64,000 bases of DNA from assembly GCF_030272615.1 (NCBI RefSeq), contig NC_081406.1:115351783-115415782 (forward strand), read 5' to 3'. The notes beneath the pieces were generated by a model that was given only the letters and a program-made list of their open reading frames with translations, was not told the origin of the DNA and ran no database searches. Position 1 is the first letter of the stretch. Each line of letters starts with the position of its first letter. The DNA comes from Cryptomeria japonica (Eukaryota; Streptophyta; Pinopsida; Cupressales; Cupressaceae). Positions 22,300 to 33,145 of the stretch are shown here, in pieces. The position numbers and the translations under genes were made by a program.

Positions 22300-23418
22300 T
22301 ACAAAGGTTAATATTTCCTCCGGTATATTCTGCTGTGATTAGATCTGGTGCTGTGCCTTTGGGATATTGTTTTGGTTGGTCTTGTGTATCTGCATTTTAG
22401 ATGGTTAATGATTAGGTGCTCTGCAAGTTATCTTTCTTTGTGATAATTGTTGATTGGTTGTGTTCTTGAGCTTCTAGATGTTGACCGATGAAGATTTGAA
22501 AAATGGTGTTGGAGCAACTGTTCTAGATGATTCTAATGTGCTTGTTGATGTTTCCTAGTTGTGTCCTATTTATTTTGGTGATCCACATTCATCATTGTGT
22601 GAGTTTTTGGTGGTTTTCATCAACCGGTATTGATTTGCATGTTATGCAGTATTTTTGGTGTAGTGTGTTGCGATTGATCTTGGTGTGATTTTTGGTGGAG
22701 TTGATCATTTGAGAATTTGAATTAGGACCTTGCTATGCTATTTAAACCATTATATCAGTCCAGTTATTGATCTTTATATTGTGTGATGGAATTTTTTGAT
22801 TGTGAGTTGAGGGTTGAGGGTTTAACTGACCTTGTTATCATGGTTGATGAATTGTATATATAGGTGAATTATTCATCTAGTTTGGATGTCAGTATTGTGT
22901 CTGCAATATTAGAGAGAGGTGTATGTGTGAACAAGTGATTTTTATTTTGGTTTTGAGTTTGAGGTGAGATTAGTGTTGTCAAGAAGACAAATTTGGTTAA
23001 CTGGAACTATAATTAGGTATTTGGAGATGCTATTCTTTTAGTTCATTTCTTCTGGATTGTAGTTTGAATATTATTGTATGTTGAAGAGACTTCCCTAAGG
23101 GTTGTAGCCTTACGCGCAAATATTAATTTGAGGAGTGAGTTCTAGGTAGTGTGCCTAAATGCATGTGCATTCCCCATTGTAATATTTTCATATACTACTA
23201 CAGAGTATCATCTTACTATGGGTAGGATAACACCATGGATTTTCCCTTAACTGGGTTTTCCACATCAAAATCATGGTGTTGTGTGTTGTACTGTTAATTT
23301 GATTATCTGTCTATTGGTATAATTTGGTAGATCTATTATTGTGCTTAAAGTTTTATATTTTGATGAAGACTTATTCACCCCCACCCCTCTCAGCCTTCCT
23401 TCTTGGATGCTACTAACA
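22300..23418 (+). repeat. 5' LTR of copia element 1, 5'-truncated
   Basis: It is homologous to 39300-40432 and ends ctactaaca like the 3' LTR. The first ~135 bp are missing, cut off by the CACTA-like terminus. Confidence 0.85.
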
Positions 23419-23420
23419 AT

Positions 23421-23432
23421 TGGTATCCGAGC
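23421..23432 (+). other. PBS of copia element 1
   Basis: TGGTATCCGAGC, a one-to-two-base variant of the initiator-Met primer site TGGTATCAGAGC, begins 2 nt after the LTR. Confidence 0.8.
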
Positions 23433-23475
23433 TAGATCCTCCTGGTAGAATCTTAATCACTTGATGAGATTTGGG

Positions 23476-24440
23476 ATGACAACTCAAGGTATTATTTTCA
23501 AGAAGGATAGTCCAAGTTTTGATGGAAGCAACTATACTATATGGAAGAACCAGATGGAGGTGCACCCCAAATGTCTAGAAAAAGATTACTGGAAGATCAC
23601 AAAGAATCCCTATGTTGTTCCTTAGAATGGACCATCTACTCCGGATGAGGTTAAGGAAGAAGAATATAACATCAGAGCGAAGGAAGCATTGCTTAGTGCC
23701 CTGACTGATTCAGAAATGACAAATGTTATGGGACTTCATACCACACATGAGATTTGGGATAATCTTGAGATCTTGTATGAAGGTGACAAACAGGTGAAAG
23801 TTGATGAGTTGTAGAGTTTGAAAGGAAAATATGAGACATTAAAGATGGGAGATGATGAGAACATAAATTCTTTTATGGCTAAGTAAATGACCTTGTCCTA
23901 GGTATCAGATGTGTCGGTGGAAGCATTGAGGAAGATGAAAGTGTTGCCAAGGTGCTGAGATCTTTGCCTCCTACTTATAAACATAAGGTTGTTGCTATTG
24001 ATGAGATCTAAAGTGTGACTATAGTGAAAAGAGATGTGTTAGTTGGAAAGCTTGCTTCATTTGAGTTGAGTGAGTTTGGAGAATCACATGGAAAGTATGA
24101 GATGACATTTAGATAATTTGGATTTGTATCTGCTAAGAAGAAGTGTGATCTTGATGAGTACATTATATCTAGATATGAAAAAGAGAGAAAAGAGATTGAA
24201 GAGCAAGAAAGAGAGATTGATGAGCTTAAAGTACCGATTTCCAAAGGATTGCCTAAGTATGATGGAAAGTTTCCCTTGAAATGTTTCTCTTGTAATAAGA
24301 TAGGATATTTTGCTTCTATATGCCCAAAGAGAATGGCTAAGTATGACAAACATGATAAGTTTGATAAGCATGATAGGAATGATAGATATGAGAAGCATGA
24401 GAAGTATGATAAACCTTATAAGTATAACTGGAAGTTTAGG
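23476..24440 (+). pseudogene. Copia element 1 gag
   Basis: It starts at ATG 23476 (MTTQGIIFKKDSPSFDG...), typical of copia UBN2/gag_polypeptide proteins, with FDGSNYTIWKNQME and later HEIWDNLEILYEGD. Several stops and a frameshift break it (near 23622, 23812, 23884, 23920). The zinc knuckle (24282-24323) reads CFSCNKIGYFASIC, with Tyr where His should be (a single C-to-T change), so zinc binding is lost. A charged YDKHDK-type tandem repeat follows (24343-24420). Confidence 0.85.
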
Positions 24441-25635
24441 AACCAGAAAATCTATTATTATGCTGCAGATGAAGGTGTAAAAAATGATGAATCTGAAGGA
24501 GATGAAGTAGTGTTTATTTCCATTAAAGAAGATAGACCTGTACTTGTTGATTCCTCTAGCTATTTTGTTGAGGAAAAATCTTTATCTGCTAAGGTAGAAG
24601 AAAAGGATGAATGGGTGATTGATAATGGTTGTTCACATCATATGACCGGTGATAAAAGAAAATTTATAAGCATGGAAAGGTATGATGGTGGAATATTTAG
24701 ATTTGGAGATGATAAAGCCTGTGTAATCCATGGGAGACGTTCTATTTCTTTTGATGGTAAGCATAACACTGATGATGTCTTGTATGTTGAAGGTTTGAAG
24801 CATAATATTTTGAGTGTTGGATAGATGGTTGATAAGGGTTATGATCTACAATTCAAGGATGGTAAATGCAAGATCTTGAATGCATCCAGTATTGAGATTG
24901 CATCTGGGACTAAGACTGAAGGTAACATTTTTCATTTGAATACCGATGAGAAAAGTTGTTTTATTGCTAAGATAGATGAGAGTTGGTTATGGCATAGGAG
25001 GATGTGTCATGTGAACTTTGATTCAATGATTAAGATATTTTCTACACATGATGTTAGAGATCTGCCTAAGATTGTTAAGCTTGTTAATCCAGTATGTAAG
25101 GAATGTTAGTTGGGTAAGAAAACAAGAATTTCTCTCAAGATTAAGTAATATACATCCGATGTATTGATATATCTTGTGCATACTGACCTATGTGGACCTA
25201 CAAATGTTAGAAGTGTGCAGGGTGATAGATATTTTATGATGCTAATTGATGATTATTCTAGGATGATGTGGGTTGTCTTTTTGAAGTTAAAATTAGAAGC
25301 ATTGGACCAATTCAATATATTTAAAGCTAAGGTGGAAAAAAAGTCTAGATTGAAGGTGAAATGTTTGAGATCTGATAGAGGTGTATAATTCTGTTCCAGC
25401 GAGTTCAATTCATTCTTTGAAATGAATGGAATTAGAAGACAATTATCTCCTCCTAGAACCCTTAGCAAAATGGAGTTGTTGAGAGGAAGAACAAAACTAT
25501 TTTGGATGCTGCAAGGACTATGTTGATTGAAGGAAATGTTTCAAATATCTACTAGAGAGAAGCCATTAGCACTCTTGTTTACACATTCAACAGAGTTCAC
25601 ATCAAAGGTAATACCGGTAAGACCCCTTATGAGCT
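24441..25635 (+). pseudogene. Copia element 1 protease and integrase (first part)
   Basis: Protease: WVIDNGCSHHMTGD near 24612, where the catalytic DSG has become DNG (24621-24629). GAG-pre-integrase: WLWHRRMCHVNFD. Integrase core: VHTDLCGPTNVRSVQGDRYF, then DDYSRMMWV and RSDRG. Stops at about 24822, 25107, 25146 and 25386, plus a frameshift near 25465. It is interrupted at TPYEL by the solo LTR. Confidence 0.85.
25631..25635. other. TSD gagct (left) of nested solo LTR
   Basis: gagct here and at 27907-27911 flank the insertion. Removing it restores continuity of copia coding text. Confidence 0.9.
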
Positions 25636-27247
25636 TGTTGGCATTGAGTTGTCATTGATGTCAACCAGTATAGAAGGACAACTGGTATGGGAGTATTATT
25701 GATATGCAGTCATTGATGTCAACTAGTCTTGCAGGTCACCGGTATGTTGTGTGGATGTTAAACAACAACAATCCCACTAGATAAATATGCAATCACCATG
25801 TGAAGAGATGAATAACAATGAAAATTCCCACACCGGATCACATGTGCTTGTCTGAAGATACACTGCACAAATAGGGAAGCCACATGAGTGCATTGCAGGA
25901 TGCAAATGACAATGATCCATTACCATTGGTAAGTGGAGCTTATCTCCTATTATGCAAAGTGTGCATCATAGTTCTATGAGATAAGACAAAATAGGTGAAG
26001 GCAGGTGTTTGAAGGCTCAAACGGGATCTACCGGTGAATCAAATGGATGCCTCAAGTGCATGAAATTAGGGATATGCACTGGACTGACATAGAAGGCATG
26101 ATAAGCCACCGAGACAAAAAAAGAAGAGGAAAGAAGTGATGGGTTTGTCAACTTGACAAACTAGATGAGATAATGTTTGGACTAATTATGGTGAAAGGAA
26201 CAATAAAAACTATAGAGAGAGAGTGCAACCAATATATAGATGCCTTAGATGGAATCTATTGAAGGTTAATGACATGGTGTCATCAGGATGGCTACCAGTG
26301 AGCATGAGAATCGGTAAGGAAGAAAAGAGGCTAAGTGATGTGCTCCTACCTGATGAGAATGAGGATGCTATAGGTAGGCATATTTGGTAGCTGAGAAAGG
26401 TGCTCCACTGGAAGAGAAGCCAAGTGCAAGGTGATGGTAGACCGGTTAGGGTATAACCGACAATGTCTGTGAATCGGTAGATGAACTTGGTTGAGTGGTT
26501 GGTCGGTGATCTTGTCTAGACCAACACAACTGATTGAGAAAAGGTTGATGCTGACAAAAGGGGCCACATGGAGGTGAAGTGGGAAGCATGCATAGGTTGG
26601 TGTGATTTATCAGTGAAGTCATTGGCGACTGGTCCAACATTTATAACAACTGCGAAGCTCGAGGAATGAAGGTAGAGGATTGCGGCTTGAGATGAAGGAA
26701 ACAATAGAGATCTAGTAAAGATGAATCTTACAAATCAAAGAGGATGAAGGAAACCATATCACTCATGTGATCGATCAGACAAAATGTTGAAAAACATGCT
26801 ACAAATGGCTAAGAGAGAAGATGTGTTTCATAGGGTAGATGGATGGGTGATGCTCATTGATTGAGTGTTGAACGTCGATCAAGGACACGATATCAAATTG
26901 GATTTGATATATCATGATGATTAGAGATCATATCAGGTGCAGATTTAGTGCATGGTGGAAACCCTAACCAAGCCAAGTTGAAACTCACGTCTTGGCAGGA
27001 AAATCTGGCTATAAGTATGCAAGCCAAAGATATTGTTTGATGATGCCTTAGAGAGATGCTACAAAGTGATGCACAATGCGGAATAGAAAAGTAGATAAAG
27101 TGTGATATCTATAGAGGATCATAGAGATCAAGCAACAAGGAGACAACCAGTAATAGGTTTTGGTGAAGGTTAAAGAAACAAGCAAGTTTCTAAATGATAG
27201 TGTGTTTCTACTTGTAAGGAGAAATTAGTCAAGTGATCATCAAGAAG

Positions 27248-27278
<31 letters not shown>

Positions 27279-27906
27279 GACTAAGTGTGAGGAAGAACAA
27301 TGTTGAAGTGTTCAACCGGCAACAAAAGTGCAGAACCAATAGTGACCATACCGGTAGGGGAGAAGTGAAGGAAATTATAGAGAAGGAAGGCATAGAATTG
27401 ACATAATGTAGTACCAGTGGAGAGCAGTAGAGAAGTGGAGAGAAGAGGCAACTAGAAGAGAGAACCAACAAAGAGAGAATCAATAGTGATCGAGATAGAA
27501 GATCCAGTAGGGAGTTTTGAAGAAGAGTTACAAAATCCATTTATAACAAGAAGATAACTCTAGTATCAAAATATGTTTTTGTATTCACTGAGTTGTAGCT
27601 CGATGCAAGGGTTGTAGCTCCTTGGGTTGGTGCCCTAAACATTATAAGTAGAGATTGATTGTGAGGCTGGATTGGAGCAGTAGTCTCCAACAACATTTCT
27701 CACCGATGTTTTTCCCATCTTGGGTTTTCCTCGTATATACTAATGTTATGTGATGTCCCTTTATATGTGAATGCATTTGTGATTAGTATCCCCACTAACC
27801 GGTAAGCCTGCATTTAGTTGATCTGTTAACCGATATACTCATAGTTAAAGGGAAAAGTTTGAGAACCACTAATTCACCCCCTCTCAATGGTGCATTGTGT
27901 CTAACA
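25636..27906 (+). mobile_element. Solo LTR, 2,271 bp, inside copia element 1 integrase
   Basis: It starts TGTTGGCATTGAGTTGTC and ends GTGTCTAACA, with perfect gagct TSDs. There is no PBS, PPT or coding domain inside, so I read it as a solo LTR left by recombination. It contains repeated 'cattgatgtcaac' words near its start and the tttttccc...gggttttcc R/U5-type text near its end, as in the other copia LTRs. Confidence 0.75.
27242..27277 (+). repeat. (AAG)12 microsatellite
   Basis: Uninterrupted AAG run within the solo LTR. Confidence 0.95.
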
Positions 27907-28549
27907 GAGCTATGGTTTGGTCATGTTCCTACTATGAGATATTTCAGAGTATTTGGTAGTGAATGTTACATCAAAAGAGATGAGGACATAGGAAAGTTTG
28001 ATGCTAGAAGTGATGAAGGTATCTTCTTGGGATATTCAACTAAGAGAAAAGCCTACTGATGCTATAATAAGAGACTAAGAAAGATAGTTGAGAGTGAAAA
28101 TGTGAAAGTGGATGAGAACCTTGGGAAGGAGATCAGAGCATATGGTTGTTATGATGATGATCAATATGTTGTTTTGACTCTTGTTCAGCCTGAAGAACCT
28201 AAGAATAATAATCCAGTAGAGACTATTAATCCAAATGTTACTGCTACTGGTGAAGATGTTCAAGAACCTGAGAATCATAACAATCAGAAGAATCCAAGGT
28301 ACATAAGACTGAATCATTTTCAAAATAATATTATTGGTGATAAGAATAAAGGTGTGATGACTAGAAAAGGTTATTTGTTGAAGAAGTATGATTGGTGGTT
28401 TCTAAAGTTGAACCTAAAGATGTTGTTGAAGCTTTTAAAGATGAAAATTGGATGAGAGATATGAAAGAAGAACTAGATCAGATTGAAAAGAATAATACTT
28501 GGGAACTTGTGCCTAGACCTAAGGATAAGAATGTAATTAGTACTAAATG
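27907..28549 (+). pseudogene. Copia element 1 integrase C-terminus and RT start
   Basis: It resumes at LWFGHVPTMRYFRVFGSECYI, then GIFLGYSTKRKAY (copia integrase C-terminal block), an Asn/Glu/Pro spacer, and the RT start [18 protein letters not shown]. It is interrupted at NVISTK by the next insertion. The stop at 28057 and a frameshift near 28400 show decay. Confidence 0.85.
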
Positions 28550-29448
28550 TGATGTAGGAGCACCGGTCTAGTTCTTATCGGTTAAGCAGTTTTTAGTGGA
28601 ATTGCTTGAGAGTGTGGAATGTCTTCTTGTTTGAGTGTTTAGTGTTGTGGTTTTGGGTTTATTACCTTGTGTTTATGGTCTTTGTCATGTTCAAGTTTCA
28701 TGGCATTTTGATTTAATCCTGGTGTGTTATCAATTTTAGTATTGGCCCGGTTGATATGTTCTTACTAGTTAAACTGGTAGTGTGTTGAGCAAAGTTGGAT
28801 CGGGTTGTGGTTGATCTCTGTGACTTACAGATCATGGATCTATGTTTCTTGTTTTGTGTTTGATGTTCTTGGAGGATCATACATTGTCTTATGCATTTTT
28901 TAAGTTGTTCTTAGTGATTTTGAGCTGACTTGTTACCATTGCACGTTTCATGAACTAGTTGGTCTGTAGGCCGACTTGATCAAGTTATTATTATTTGCAG
29001 ATGGTATAAAAGAAGTTTGCAAATCATTTAAGAGGATAGAGGTCAAAAGATAGAAGGCATATTTTAGATATCGAACAAAGATGTAGATCCGATGAGATTC
29101 TGAACTCGTGGAGTCAGACCGGAAGGCTAAGGTCCAAATTAGGGTAGAATTGATAGAATGTTCTTGGAAGCCGATTTGATGTGTGGATGATCTATGGATC
29201 TTGTAATTGTGTCATAAGCATTATTTGTATCCTAGACTATAATCCAACATGTGGAATGTGTAACTCTTCAGATTGTAATAAGATTTATTCAAGTTATTTA
29301 CCGGTTATGTGTTATGTTATGTTACTAGTTGTTCTTTCTGCTATTTTTGGCATCTGGTTATCGGTTACTGATATATTTTACATGATTTATGTGTTAAGAT
29401 GCAAGGTTGGGCTATCCTTCATTGGATCTCCCTACCTTGACTACATCA
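28550..29448 (+). repeat. 5' LTR of mini element
   Basis: Starts TGATGTAGGAGCACCGG, ends GACTACATCA. Homologous to 29811-30705. Confidence 0.85.
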
Positions 29449-29450
29449 AA

Positions 29451-29462
29451 TGGTATTAGAGC
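29451..29462 (+). other. PBS of mini element
   Basis: TGGTATTAGAGC, one mismatch from the initiator-Met site. Confidence 0.8.
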
Positions 29463-29810
29463 TGGTTTGTGAACCCATTATTGGACAAAAGTGCTATTTG
29501 TGAACTGGTTCGTTGGAGAGAAAATTGAGGCAACTTGTGGACTTGTTTAGATTTCCAAATGTGAGGTAGAGCAAGGATTTCAGGTAGACCCCTGATCCTA
29601 GAGCTTGATCTTGAGGCAGTTAGTGGGTGGAGACTTGAATAGATCACCGATTAAGGTAGGCTGTAGTCTAGACCGATAGATTGCCATGGAGAGGCAACTA
29701 GAAGCTATAGGTAGATTGTTGAACCCCCTGAGGAAATTGCAAGTACCTACTTACAGATCGTTAAACTAGATCAAGTGATGGGACTTAGTTTTCAATTAAC
29801 CCTGAGAGTC

Positions 29811-30705
29811 TAATGTAGGAGCACTAGTTGATTTCTTACCAGTCGAGCAATTTTTAGTGGAATTGCTTGAGAGCGTGGCATTTCTTGTTTGTGTGTTTAG
29901 CATTGTGGTTTTGAGTTTATCCCCTTGTGTTTGTGGCCTTTGTCATTTTTGAGTTTCATAACATTTGGATTTTTATCCTGGTGAGTTATTGATTCCGGTA
30001 TTGGCCTGGTTGATATGTTCTTATCAGTTAGACTAGCAGTGTGTTGAGCAAAGTTGGATTGGGCTGTGGTTGATCTCCATGACTTGCGGATCATGGGTAT
30101 ATATTTATCATGTCGTGTCCGATGTTCCCAAAGGACTGCACATTGTCTTACACATTTTGGAAGTTGTTCTTAGTTATTTGAGCCAACTTGTTACCGTTGC
30201 AAATTTCATGAACTGGTTGGTCTTTAGGCCGACTTGATAGAGTTATTATTATTTGTGGATGGTATAAATAAGTTTGCAAATCATTTGAGAGGGCATATGT
30301 TAGAAGATAGAAGAAAAAGTTTAGAGATCAAGCGAAGATGTAGATCCGATGAGATTCTGAACTGGTGGACTAAGGCCAAAAGGCTAATGTCTAGATTAGG
30401 GTAGAACTGACAAACTATTCTCGGAAGCTGATTTGATGTGTGGATGATCTGCGGATCTTGTAATTGTTTCATTAGCATTATTTGTATCCAGGATTGTGAT
30501 CCAACATGTGGCATGTGTAACTCTTCAAATTGTAATAATAATTATTCAAGTTATTTACTAGTAATGTGTTCTATTATGTTATCGGTTGTTCTTTCTACTA
30601 TTTCTGGCATCTGGTTATCGGTTACCAATATATTTTGCATGATTTATGTGTTAAGCTACAAGGTTGGGCTATCCTTCATTGGATCTCCTTGCCTTGACTG
30701 GATCA
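29811..30705 (+). repeat. 3' LTR of mini element
   Basis: Starts TAATGTAGGAGC (G-to-A in the terminal TG) and ends GACTGGATCA. Confidence 0.85.
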
Positions 30706-30884
30706 AAATGGGTATTTAGAAACAAATTATATGAAGCTGGTGAAGTTGTTAGAAATAAAGCTAGACTAGTCTACAAAGGTTAATCACAACAAGAAGGAAT
30801 TGATTATGAGGAGACTTTTTCTCTAGTTGTTAGACTGCTAATTTCTTATGTTGCGTTGCTTATAAAGATTTCAAGGTTTACCAG
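30706..30884 (+). pseudogene. Copia element 1 RT, middle fragment
   Basis: Continues the RT: WVFRNKLYEAGEVVRNKARL then DYEETFSLVVR. It stops within FKVYQ at the next insertion. A stop at 30781 and a frame loss near 30830 are present. Confidence 0.8.
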
Positions 30885-31659
30885 TGTTGGCATTGCACCC
30901 TCCAATGAGAATTGTAGGTGATTGAAGGTATTGTCATTGATGGCAACCTTGCAATCTTCCAACAAGCACTGGTACCGATAGACTCTACACCGACAGATAG
31001 TTCACCGGTAGCGACAAGAATGTTTACCGACACCCTGGCCGACATGATTTTGATTACTGCATACTGTATTTAACTGTAATATCTTTTTGTAAGCTGACAT
31101 GGCATATTGTAATAAGACTCATAGATAAGTATGAGATCTTGTAGATAATTTTGTAAGTAAGAAAGATATAGAGATGATAGGATGGATATGTAGAGCAAAT
31201 ATTAAAGGTAGATTTTGAGTAAGGTTTATGGTTATTGTATGAGCTTCAACCAGTATTGAACCTAACATAGCAGATGTTTTTTGTAGTAGTACATCACATT
31301 GGATTTCCATAATCCACTTTTGTAAGTCCTTTTATATCTAAGTAGTGAGCTCTAGGTAGTTGGCCTTCCTGCATGTGCAAGCACACATTATTGTAAGTAA
31401 TATCCATTCATTGGCCAGTGAGTGAATATTGTGGGTCACAAATCCCATTGAGGTTTTTTCCCACACCGAGTTTCCTCACCAAAAATCTTGTGTTATGGTG
31501 TGTTTTCTATGTTGTGTTTACTGTTCATATTTACTGCATTAATTCTTGTTTACTGGTACATTGTTTTGGAATGAAAATTACTTAATAAGGTCAGAAAGAC
31601 TGTTAACTGACAAGATACTGGTTCATCCCCCCCTCTAAGTATCTTCAGGAATCCTAACA
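30885..31659 (+). repeat. 5' LTR of the gag-plus-novel-ORF element
   Basis: Starts TGTTGGCATTGCACCC and ends ATCCTAACA; 775 bp. Confidence 0.85.
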
Positions 31660-31661
31660 AT

Positions 31662-31673
31662 TGGTATCAGAGC
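31662..31673 (+). other. PBS (initiator Met)
   Basis: Exact TGGTATCAGAGC, 2 nt after the LTR. Confidence 0.9.
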
Positions 31674-32804
31674 ATGGTCCTCTATTTTCAGAAGCCTAAC
31701 AGCTTGAGGGAGATTCTGACACCAGTATAGATAGAAAACTTGAGAAACCAATTGGAAATAGCTCTTGCAGATTATGATGTAGAGAAGTTGAAGAATATCA
31801 AACTTGAAGATTATCTGAAGAATGCATAGGAATTCATTCAAGGACTTCAAGAGAATCTGACTATTGCTAGAAACAAGAGAAGAGAACTTCATGAGAAGAT
31901 GCAAAATGATGATGATGAAAAGGAAACTCTTAATGACCTTGTGAACAAGTTGAGACAAGAAAAAAGTGCTATGAGGAATGAGATGCAAGATATGACTATG
32001 AGGTTTTATAAAGACATTGAAGACAGAAAGAAGAATGAAGATGACTTGATTAGGACACTAAATGATGCTAGAAATGAAAATACAAGACTTAGTCATGAAA
32101 ATGATATGTTGAAGACAAATTTGATGCACACACAAAATGATAACACTGAATTTATGAGACAAAAGGGAATCTTGGAAAGTGAGTTGGCTACTGCAAATCA
32201 ACACAAAGAGAAATTCAAGAAAAGTTCAGAAGAACTTGATAACATGCTGAAAAATTAGAGACCTGATGGAGACACTAATGGACTTGGCTTTGATGTTGGT
32301 GAAAGCTCTGGTACTGCAAACAATCATAATCATAGTAAACCGGTAAGACAACCTAATGCCTACAAATTTAATGGGAAATGCTTTAATTGTAACAAGTATG
32401 GTCATAGAGAAAATCAATGTAGATCAAGAAACTATCAGAACACTAATACACCCATCGGTCAATGCTCCAAATGCAACAAAATTGGTCATAATTCATAAAA
32501 TTGCAAAATGAATGTAAGATGTTATGTTTGTGGAAGATTTGGACACCTATCTAATCAATGTAGAACATATACCGGCATAGGATATGGAAAGGCTATTCAG
32601 AAAAACAATGTGATTTGTTATGCTTGTAACAAGATTGGACATATTGCAAAATTTTGCAGAAGTAAGTCATCACCGACAAATAACAAAGGACCTAGTTTGA
32701 AAGGTAAAGAGAAGGTTGATGAGGTAAAGAAAGAATTTTCAAAACAATGGATTAGAAAGAGAGATCAGAATGTTGATGAGGCTATTCCTTCACCGGTAGA
32801 ATAG
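31674..32804 (+). pseudogene. Gag with coiled coil and four CCHC zinc knuckles
   Basis: One frame of 377 codons starts at the ATG abutting the PBS. It has four internal stops (TAG 31728, one TAG near 31830, TAG 32256, TAA 32496) and no frameshift. Residues ~75-190 form a heptad-rich coiled coil with NDLVNKLRQEKSAMRNEMQD. Then come four knuckles: CFNCNKYGHRENQC, CSKCNKIGHNS*NC, CYVCGRFGHLSNQC and CYACNKIGHIAKFC. All CCHC ligands are kept. A Lys/Glu-rich tail follows. Gag would coat element RNA. Four knuckles exceed the usual one of copia gag. No protease follows in frame. Confidence 0.8.
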
Positions 32805-33145
32805 AGTATCACTCCACTGGTAAGAGATTGCTCATCTAACTGAAAAATAACCTTTTGGGGGTATGGCAACTAACTAAAAATCATGCAAGTTTACCCTCGG
32901 TTGATGGTAAGAAGATGAATTGCTTCTTTACTGATAGATGTGTTAAGTTTCACTTAACCGATGGACATTTATTATGGTAGTTGAAGGAAAAGACATTATA
33001 AAAAAAGTACTTTTCACTCTTTTTCACTCATCGAGCATTCAAATTTCCTAAGAGCGTGAAAAAACTAAGTGAAGGCATCCACAACAAGAAGTGAAGCAAA
33101 ATATTTCAAGCATCCAAACCTAAAGGCAGATTAAGGTATTTATCA
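32805..33145 (+). promoter_or_regulatory. Spacer with TATA-like word before the second gene
   Basis: attataaaaaaag at about 32994-33007 lies ~140 bp upstream of ATG 33146, followed by a pyrimidine-rich cactctttttcactc. It could be an internal promoter for the novel gene. Nothing else is seen. Confidence 0.3.

Larger units (their letters stand above)
28550..30705 (+). mobile_element. Non-coding mini LTR element (0.9 kb LTRs, 362-bp interior)
   Basis: Two ~0.9 kb LTRs (28550-29448, 29811-30705) flank 362 bp. TSD aaatg at 28545-28549 and 30706-30710. PBS TGGTATTAGAGC lies 2 nt after the first LTR. The interior holds no domain; a short gag-like ATGGAGAGGCAACTAG word is present at ~29684. It is smaller inside than LARDs but has larger LTRs than TRIMs. 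It must rely on another element's enzymes. Confidence 0.85.
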
